Shown here: positions 1 through 4,680 of the stretch, piece after piece
Layout of the letters: each line of letters begins with the position of its first letter
Numbering within the stretch: the stretch's first letter is position 1
Source: Holophagales bacterium UBA5066
GTDB lineage: Bacteria; Acidobacteriota; Thermoanaerobaculia; UBA5066
Assembly: GCA_002414905.1 (NCBI GenBank)
Contig: DIAY01000084.1
Span: forward strand, 29,904-36,173
Reading direction: 5' to 3'
DNA: 6,270 nt
The notes under the pieces: generated by a model
Told to the model about the DNA's origin: nothing
Seen by the model: only the letters and a program-made list of their open reading frames with translations
Databases searched by the model: none
Program-made: the position numbers and the translations under genes

Positions 1-66
1 AGCGTCGCCGCCACCTTCGAGACGCACGCTTTCACGGTCCTCGCGGCCCGTGACCTCCTGAGGTGA
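1..66 (+). CDS. C-terminal tail of an unidentified upstream protein (partial)
   Basis: Frame 1 is open from the left edge to a TGA at 64-66 and encodes 21 residues ending in TFETHAFTVLAARDLLR. The codons are strongly G/C-ending like the confirmed genes, and the stop lies within the ribosome-binding site of the next gene, as expected for tightly packed genes in one operon. The tail is too short to assign to a family. Its closeness to the lyase-like gene suggests a shared transcript and perhaps a shared acyl-CoA or organic-acid pathway, but that is inference. Confidence 0.6.
   Translation, partial: SVAATFETHAFTVLAARDLLR
60..66 (+). promoter_or_regulatory. Ribosome-binding site GAGGTGA that decides the lyase-like gene start
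   Basis: GAGGTGA matches the 16S anti-Shine-Dalgarno sequence over seven bases and is followed by AC and then ATG at 69. A GTG at 63 is in frame and would add two residues, but it lies inside this site, so ATG 69 is the better start. The site also contains the stop codon of the upstream gene, which would couple translation of the two. Confidence 0.6.
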
Positions 67-68
67 AC

Positions 69-1085
69 ATGACGAACTGGAACCTTCCGAAGCGCGTCGA
101 CCTTGCCGACATCACCGTCCGGGACGGTTTCCAGCACGAGGAGAAGTGGATCCCGACCGACGCCAAGCTCTGGGTCCTGGAAGAGCTCATCCTGGCGGGC
201 TACCGGCGCCTCGAGGTGACAAATCTCGGGAATCCGAAGGGAATGCCGCAGTTCAGGGACGCAGCAGAGCTGCTGAAGGGGATTCGGTCGAGCAAGCGGG
301 TCGAGAAACAGATCGCGGATGTCGAGCTGACCGCAGTCACCATCCGCGAGAAGGCCGTCGACCGGGCCATCGAGGCGAAGGCGGAAGGGTGGGGACCGGA
401 CCGGATCCTGATGATGGTCTCGACCTCGGCCACCCACATGAAGAAGAACTCCGGCCTCGATCACGCCGGTTACTGGGCCGAGGCCGAGCGCTGTATCCGC
501 AAGGCCCACGACGCGGGGATCAGGGTCAACGGGACCGTCAGCACGATCTGGGGTTGCCCGATGGAGGGACCGACCAGGCTCGAGGACGCCGTGACCTTCA
601 CGAAGCGCTTCCTCGATATCGGTGCCGACGACATCGAGCATGCCGACCACGACGGCTCGGCTCCGCCCGACCGGGTCTACGCCTACTACTCCATGATCCT
701 CGAGGCGATGCCCGACGTGACGAAGCACCTGGCCCATTTCCACGTGACCCGCGGCTGGGGCCTCGCGAACGTTCTGGCCGCCCTGCAGGCGGGGATCGTG
801 CGGTTCGAGAGCACTCTCGGCGGGATCGGCGGCCAGCCGGCGAACTTCTTCGACGGCGCCCCGGTCTCCGGGACGGGCCGCTACTACTACCAGGACCCGA
901 ACAACGTCGGCCTCGTCAGCACGGAGGACCTCGTCGTCATGCTCGACGAGATGGGAATCGAGACGGGCCTCGACGTCGACCGCGTCCTCGCCACGGGCCG
1001 CATGGTGGAGCGGATCGTCGGCCGGCGACTGCGGAGCGAGACGATCAAGTCGGGACGGATTCCGAAGAAGCCGACCGGCTTCTGA
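69..1085 (+). CDS. HMG-CoA lyase-like DRE-TIM metallolyase, divergent active site
   Basis: The protein has 338 residues and resembles 3-hydroxy-3-methylglutaryl-CoA lyase, a cytoplasmic TIM-barrel enzyme that cleaves a C-C bond using a divalent metal. Family landmarks run in order: TVRDGFQHE (R18, D19), EVTNLGNPKGMPQ (E49), VSTSATHMKKN (117-127), WGCPMEGP (161-168), D193 in the ADHDGSAPP stretch, the metal-binding HFH (H223, H225), GLANVLAALQAGI (231-243), and STEDLVVML near the C-terminus. Known HMG-CoA lyases have a catalytic Cys in a GGCP motif. Here the motif reads GGQP (Q256). It is followed by an insertion of about 17 residues rich in Tyr and Asn (about 259-280). The Asn ligand before the ATED motif appears to be Leu (L282). 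The fold is clear, but substrate and even lyase activity are not; automatic labels such as 'pyruvate carboxyltransferase' or 'HMG-CoA lyase' would be over-precise. It was probably co-transcribed with the gene ending at 66. Confidence 0.85.
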   Translation: MTNWNLPKRVDLADITVRDGFQHEEKWIPTDAKLWVLEELILAGYRRLEVTNLGNPKGMPQFRDAAELLKGIRSSKRVEKQIADVELTAVTIREKAVDRAIEAKAEGWGPDRILMMVSTSATHMKKNSGLDHAGYWAEAERCIRKAHDAGIRVNGTVSTIWGCPMEGPTRLEDAVTFTKRFLDIGADDIEHADHDGSAPPDRVYAYYSMILEAMPDVTKHLAHFHVTRGWGLANVLAALQAGIVRFESTLGGIGGQPANFFDGAPVSGTGRYYYQDPNNVGLVSTEDLVVMLDEMGIETGLDVDRVLATGRMVERIVGRRLRSETIKSGRIPKKPTGF

Positions 1086-1086
1086 G

Positions 1087-1105
1087 CCCTCGAAGGGGTT
1101 TATAT
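1087..1105 (+). terminator. Possible weak hairpin with T-rich tail after the lyase-like gene
   Basis: CCCT (1087-1090) can pair with AGGG (1094-1097) over a three-base loop, followed by GTTTATAT. The stem is short and the T run is interrupted, so this is a weak terminator candidate at best. The same AT-rich patch, the only one in the 128-base gap, could instead be part of a -10 element for the next gene; I see no convincing -35 partner. Confidence 0.2.
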
Positions 1106-1213
1106 CCGCCTCGCGCGCGCTACTTCCGCGCAAGGGACCCGCCCCGGACCGGACACCGTCACCCCGGAAGGACTCACTCCTTCGCACGACTCTTGCTTGT
1201 CGGGGGATAGGAA

Positions 1214-2512
1214 TTGCGAGTGATCTCCTTCCTCACTCTCATCCTCGGACTCGCGTACGGGACCTTGACCGTCGAGTTCTCGACGGGATCCGAAGTCACG
1301 CGAATCGACCTCTACATTGACGGGCGGCTCGCCACCGAGGTCGGCCCCCCCTGGAAGGCCCGGCTTGACCTCGGGAATGAGATCGCTCCCCGCGAGATCC
1401 TCGCCGTCGCACGAGGGGCGGATGGCGCCAGGCTCGGAGATGCCCGACAGTGGATCAACCGGGCGAAGGCCGACGCCGAGGCACGGTTCGTCCTCGAGCG
1501 CGACGACGCCGGGAAGGCGACGAGCGCGCGCCTCGTCTGGAGCTGTCCTTCGAGCCCCGAGCCGACGGCCGTCGACGTCTCGCTCGACGGAAAGCCGATC
1601 GAGGTGCCCGACCCTCTGCGGATCAGTATCCCCTCGTATTCGAGCGGGGCCTCCCACATCCTCCTCGCGGACCTGACGTTCGAAGGCGGCGTCGTCGCCA
1701 CCGCCGTCGTGAGCCTCGGTGGCGAGACGAAGGAAGACGTCGATCGTGAGCTGACCGCCTTCCCGGTTCGCCTCACCGGCGAGAGCAGGGATCTCCCCGG
1801 CCCGGCCCGGCTCCAGGGCTGGTTCCGGGTCGACGGCCGCGACCTCACGGTCGCGGCCATCGAGAATGGGACCGCCGAGGTCGTGTTCGTCCCCTCGGGG
1901 CTCGCCTTCCAGGAGCTCAAGCGGCTCGCCGGCGAGGAACGTCCGCGCCGCAGCGACCGAAGCCCCCCGCCGAAGGAGCTCGACACCCACACGATCTATC
2001 GTTTCCTGTCGCCGATGCCGCAGACCGTCCCGGGGACCGACACGGCGACGCGGGTCTTTCCCATTTCCGAGGACTACACCTCGATCGACGGCCCTTTCCT
2101 TCGCGTCAGCTCCCATGCCGCCTTCACACAGAGCGCTTCGCTCCCTCGCGTCGCGGAAGCCGTCGCCGTCTCCGGCCTCAGCGCGACCACTCGTGAGCGT
2201 CGCCGGGCCGTCGTCCTTCTCCTCGGCAAGGGCACGCTCGAGGCGAGCGATTTCGACGCGGGTCGAGCGAGTCGCTACCTCTCACGCCTGCGGGTCCCCC
2301 TCCAGGTCTGGCGCCTCGTCCCCCCGGAGACTCCCGTCGCGCCAGGCTGGCCCGACGCCCTCGACGTCTCGACGATCCGAGGGCTCCGGTCCGCCTTCCG
2401 AACCCTCCGCGAAGATCTCGCGGCTCAACGGGTCATCTGGCTCGAGGGACGGGTCGACCCGTCAAAGGTCGAGGTCTCCTCTCGCGCCGTGGGCCTCGTC
2501 CGCGCCCGATGA
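1214..2512 (+). CDS. Secreted VWFA-related protein with Ig-like N-terminus
   Basis: The protein has 432 residues. The N-terminus, MRVISFLTLILGLAYG, looks like a short signal peptide. Residues about 17-85 resemble a bacterial Ig-like domain (IDLYIDGRLATEVGPPWKA, then LDLG), a layout I associate with VWFA-related proteins of Acidobacteriota. The C-terminal part contains AEAVAVSGL, RRAVVLLLG (330-338), YLSRLRVPLQVW and the ending QRVIWLEGR, which fit the late strands of such a domain. No DxSxS metal-binding (MIDAS) motif is visible, and the TDG-like loop reads GKG, so metal-dependent ligand binding is doubtful. Start: TAG at 1208-1210 leaves only TTG 1214 or GTG 1220 as early in-frame choices. 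TTG keeps an Arg in the signal-peptide n-region; GTG lies at a better distance (7 bases) from AGGA 1209-1212. The stop overlaps the next start as ATGA, so the two are co-translated. The function is unknown, with a role in envelope protein interactions the most likely guess. Confidence 0.72.
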   Translation: MRVISFLTLILGLAYGTLTVEFSTGSEVTRIDLYIDGRLATEVGPPWKARLDLGNEIAPREILAVARGADGARLGDARQWINRAKADAEARFVLERDDAGKATSARLVWSCPSSPEPTAVDVSLDGKPIEVPDPLRISIPSYSSGASHILLADLTFEGGVVATAVVSLGGETKEDVDRELTAFPVRLTGESRDLPGPARLQGWFRVDGRDLTVAAIENGTAEVVFVPSGLAFQELKRLAGEERPRRSDRSPPPKELDTHTIYRFLSPMPQTVPGTDTATRVFPISEDYTSIDGPFLRVSSHAAFTQSASLPRVAEAVAVSGLSATTRERRRAVVLLLGKGTLEASDFDAGRASRYLSRLRVPLQVWRLVPPETPVAPGWPDALDVSTIRGLRSAFRTLREDLAAQRVIWLEGRVDPSKVEVSSRAVGLVRAR

Positions 2513-3564
2513 GCCCGCTTCGCCTCCTCGCCGCCTCTTTTCTCCTCGCCGCCGCTTCCGTCCTCCTCCCCGAGGGGGCGAGGCTCCACCTCGAGCCTGA
2601 TGCCGCCTCGCGGTCGATCGCGGTCGTCGAAGCGCCGGTCGAACTCGTGCCGGAGGCGACCCGCAATGGCTGGGTACTCGTCCGCTACGGCGGGCGGCGG
2701 GGCTGGGTGAAGCCGGGTCCGCCGGCACCCCTCCCCGAGAGGAGGAGCGCGACGGCGCCGACGGCCACACCCGCGCCGAGAAATCCTCTCCTCGACGGCG
2801 CGGTGTTCCCGAACGGGCGCGGTCGGAGCTTCCTCGTGGATCGCTGGCAGCTCTGGAGCGATCTCGAGGACGAAACACTCATCGTGCGGATCCGCGAGGC
2901 GGTCGAGCTGGCTTCGGGTCGCTTCGAGAGCTGGTGGAAGGTCTCGTCGAGAGCGTACTCGGGTCAGCTCGTCTTCCTCTTCACGCGAAGCGAGGACGCC
3001 CAGGCCCTCGATCCTCTCGCCTGCGGACGCATCCGGAACGGCGTCGTCACGGCTTCGGCCATCCCGGGCGACCCGGACGCCACGGTTCGCCGGGTCCTGC
3101 ATCAGACCGGGCACCTCTACGCGATCCAGCTCCTCGGAAATTCGATTCCTCCATGGCTCGAGGAGGGAATCGCCGACTCGTTCACCGCGATCGGCGAGAA
3201 GGGGCCGGGCCAGCAGGAGCCGCTCTTCCGCGACCGCGGTCGGCAGCAGACGCCCGGCGACGAGCCCCTCCCGATCGCGACGATCCTGGGCGCCGGACGG
3301 GAGCTCTTCGCGGCCGACGCACGGGGAGTCGCGCTGCGGCGGGACGCGACGAGGCTCGCGAGGTACTTCTGGAACGCCGGCCGACCGGGCCGGTTCGGGA
3401 GGTTCCGCTCCTTCATCACAGCGGGCTTCGACGGCGCCGTCCTCCACGGCGAGCTGCTCGAGCGGAAGACCGGCCTGAGCCTTTCTCGGATACAGGCGGA
3501 CCTCCGTACCTTCCGCGAGCCTCTTCCCAGCGCATTCCGGGCGATGACGGTCGGGGGCATCTGA
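2509..3564 (+). CDS. Secreted SH3-like plus DUF1570/peptidase MA-like protein, HQxxH variant
   Basis: The protein has 351 residues. It begins with a signal peptide (Arg at 5, hydrophobic stretch about 6-20) with no lipobox, so export to the periplasm is likely. Residues about 24-68 look like a bacterial SH3 domain, ending in GWVLVRYGGRRGWV. A Pro/Ala/Thr-rich linker (about 69-92) follows. The rest resembles the DUF1570/peptidase MA-like gluzincin group: HQTGH at 198-202, then PPWLEEGIADSF with the expected third zinc ligand at E219, 17 residues downstream. The zinc-binding residues are kept, but the catalytic Glu of HExxH is Gln (codon CAG at 3103-3105), so proteolysis is probably lost or much reduced. 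ATG 2509 overlaps the stop of the VWFA-related gene by four bases, implying coupled translation and a possible physical partnership. The assignment rests on motifs alone; the family level is fairly sure, the function is not. Confidence 0.75.
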   Translation: MSPLRLLAASFLLAAASVLLPEGARLHLEPDAASRSIAVVEAPVELVPEATRNGWVLVRYGGRRGWVKPGPPAPLPERRSATAPTATPAPRNPLLDGAVFPNGRGRSFLVDRWQLWSDLEDETLIVRIREAVELASGRFESWWKVSSRAYSGQLVFLFTRSEDAQALDPLACGRIRNGVVTASAIPGDPDATVRRVLHQTGHLYAIQLLGNSIPPWLEEGIADSFTAIGEKGPGQQEPLFRDRGRQQTPGDEPLPIATILGAGRELFAADARGVALRRDATRLARYFWNAGRPGRFGRFRSFITAGFDGAVLHGELLERKTGLSLSRIQADLRTFREPLPSAFRAMTVGGI

Positions 3565-3723
3565 CGGCCTTCGGCACGGGGCTGCAGACCGACGATTCGG
3601 CCTGCCGCATCGCCCTCGAATCTCTTCCGGGTTCTCGGCGCGCCCTCGCGAAGGTTCGCCCGCTCCGGTCGATCCGCAGATAGGCAGCTCCTCGACCGAG
3701 GTCCAGCACCCAGGGTCGCTCAC

Positions 3724-3741
3724 CGCCCCCCGCTGGGGGCG
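3724..3741 (+). terminator. GC-rich hairpin, possible terminator without a T tract
   Basis: CGCCCCC (3724-3730) pairs perfectly with GGGGGCG (3735-3741) over the four-base loop CGCT. It lies 160 bases past the stop of the SH3/DUF1570 gene, so it could end that transcript or protect its 3' end. No T run follows, so it is not a canonical intrinsic terminator. At this GC content a seven-pair stem can also arise by chance. Confidence 0.3.
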
Positions 3742-3820
3742 AGATCCACGTCCTCGAAGTCAGAGCCGGACGGGGGCCTGTTCGCCGAGGCTCTCGTATG
3801 GTACCTTCGCCGTTTTTCTT

Positions 3821-3844
3821 GAGACCGCAGCTCATCTGCGGCTC
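3821..3844 (+). repeat. Inverted repeat with one-base bulge upstream of actA
   Basis: GAG-A-CCGCAG (3821-3830) pairs with CTGCGG-CTC (3836-3844) around the loop CTCAT, giving nine pairs with one bulged A. A T-rich run (3813-3820) precedes rather than follows it, so it does not look like a plus-strand terminator. It could be an operator or an mRNA leader structure of the act operon; no function can be shown from sequence alone. Confidence 0.3.
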
Positions 3845-3994
3845 ATTGCGAGGAGAGGGCATTGAAAGGCTCAGGGAGGTCCCGGAACCACCTCCGTTCG
3901 TCCGCGACAGATCCGGTCTCCCCGATCCGTCGGGTATCGCGCCTCCTTTCCTTCACTCCGACGACCGTCGCCCCGAGAAAGGCATAAAGCGAAG

Positions 3995-4651
3995 ATGGCA
4001 CAGCTCTTCCCGAAGAGCGCGAACTACCTCGCGCCGGCTTCGATCGCCGCGCTCGCCCTCCTGGCGGCCGGCGCCGTTGGTTCGCTCCTGGCCCTCGACT
4101 ACGCCGGCTTCAACCAGCGCCGCGGAGAGACGGTCGAGCAGACCGTTCCCTTCAGCCACGAACATCACGTGGCCGGGCTCGGAATCGATTGCCGGTACTG
4201 CCACACGTCCGTCGAGAAGTCCGCCGTGGCGGGCGTTCCGCCCACCTCGACCTGCTACAACTGCCACAAGATCATCTGGAACGAGGCTCCGATGCTCGAG
4301 CCGGTGCGCGCGAGCTACCGGACGGGCCAGCCTCTCGAGTGGACGAAGGTCCACGACCTCCCCGACTTCACCTACTTCAACCACTCGATCCACGTCGCCA
4401 AGGGAATCGGCTGCGCCACCTGCCATGGCCCGGTCCAGCAGATGCGCCTCATGCGCTCGACCCAGCCCCTCCAGATGCGCTGGTGCCTCGAGTGCCACCG
4501 GAACCCGGAGAAGTTCATCCGCCCGAAGGAAGAGGTCTTCAACATGACCTGGAAGGCGAAGGACCAGGAGACGCTCGGCCGGGAGCTCGTGGCGAAGTAC
4601 AAGGTCCGCCCCCCTGCCGAAATCACCTCGTGCGGGACCTGCCACCGATGA
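3995..4651 (+). CDS. actA: ActA, pentahaem cytochrome c subunit of alternative complex III
   Basis: The protein has 218 residues. One hydrophobic segment (about 14-34) serves as the membrane anchor, and the rest should face the periplasm. Five CxxCH haem c sites are visible: CRYCH (66-70), CYNCH (87-91), CATCH (140-144), CLECH (164-168) and CGTCH (213-217), the last followed only by Arg and the stop. FSHEHH (53-58) and FNHSIH (128-133) are likely sources of distal haem ligands. Length, haem count, the single anchor and the terminal CxxCH fit ActA of ACIII, the quinol oxidase that replaces complex III. The haems carry electrons from the complex towards cytochrome c or a terminal oxidase. A related multihaem subunit occurs in Qrc of sulfate reducers (QrcA, with six haems), but the actB gene directly downstream supports ACIII. 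The Shine-Dalgarno sequence is weak: AAGG at 3979-3982 is 12 bases from the ATG. Confidence 0.92.
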   Translation: MAQLFPKSANYLAPASIAALALLAAGAVGSLLALDYAGFNQRRGETVEQTVPFSHEHHVAGLGIDCRYCHTSVEKSAVAGVPPTSTCYNCHKIIWNEAPMLEPVRASYRTGQPLEWTKVHDLPDFTYFNHSIHVAKGIGCATCHGPVQQMRLMRSTQPLQMRWCLECHRNPEKFIRPKEEVFNMTWKAKDQETLGRELVAKYKVRPPAEITSCGTCHR

Positions 4652-4663
4652 GCCACCAGACCG

Positions 4664-4669
4664 AAGGAG
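4664..4669 (+). promoter_or_regulatory. Ribosome-binding site AAGGAG for actB
   Basis: AAGGAG lies 11 bases before ATG 4681, somewhat long but usable. An earlier in-frame ATG at 4648 overlaps the actA stop (ATGA) but has only a weak GGGA-type site upstream. Codons between the two ATGs include GAA, GGA and GCA in a row, unlike the G/C-ending codons of the gene body. This favours the stretch being a ribosome-binding site rather than coding. Confidence 0.5.
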
Positions 4670-4680
4670 CAGAGACCCCG

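Larger units (their letters stand above)
3565..3994 (+). other. 430-base non-coding region upstream of the act operon
   Basis: No frame here has convincing protein features. The overlapping open frames are arginine/serine-rich by-products of high GC. The region must hold the end of the upstream transcript and the promoter of the respiratory operon, but I find no clear -35/-10 pair. The least GC-rich stretch is 3796-3820 (TATGGTACC followed by a run of five T). Four small inverted repeats lie within it, at 3724-3741, 3821-3844, 3875-3895 and 3921-3934. Confidence 0.55.

Noticed and set aside
1100..2116. A minus-strand open frame of 338 codons opposite the VWFA-related gene
   Set aside because: Shadow of the plus-strand gene; no ribosome-binding site or domain pattern seen, and its composition is Arg/Gly/Asp-biased.
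2425..3723. A minus-strand open frame of 432 codons opposite the SH3/DUF1570 gene
   Set aside because: Low-complexity Arg/Pro/Glu-rich product with no family features, while the plus strand has a signal peptide, SH3 pattern and zinc-site motif.
3793..3802. TATGGT as a -10 box for the act operon
   Set aside because: No acceptable -35 element lies 16-18 bases upstream (the region reads GGGCCT-like sequence), so the promoter cannot be supported.
3811..3844. T run next to the hairpin at 3821-3844 as an intrinsic terminator
   Set aside because: The T run precedes the hairpin on the plus strand and reads as an A run after it on the minus strand, so neither orientation gives a hairpin followed by U residues.
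3798..4547. A plus-strand open frame of 249 codons starting in the gap and overlapping actA
   Set aside because: It overlaps the five haem-binding motifs of actA in another frame and encodes a Ser/Arg-rich sequence typical of frame-shifted GC-rich DNA.
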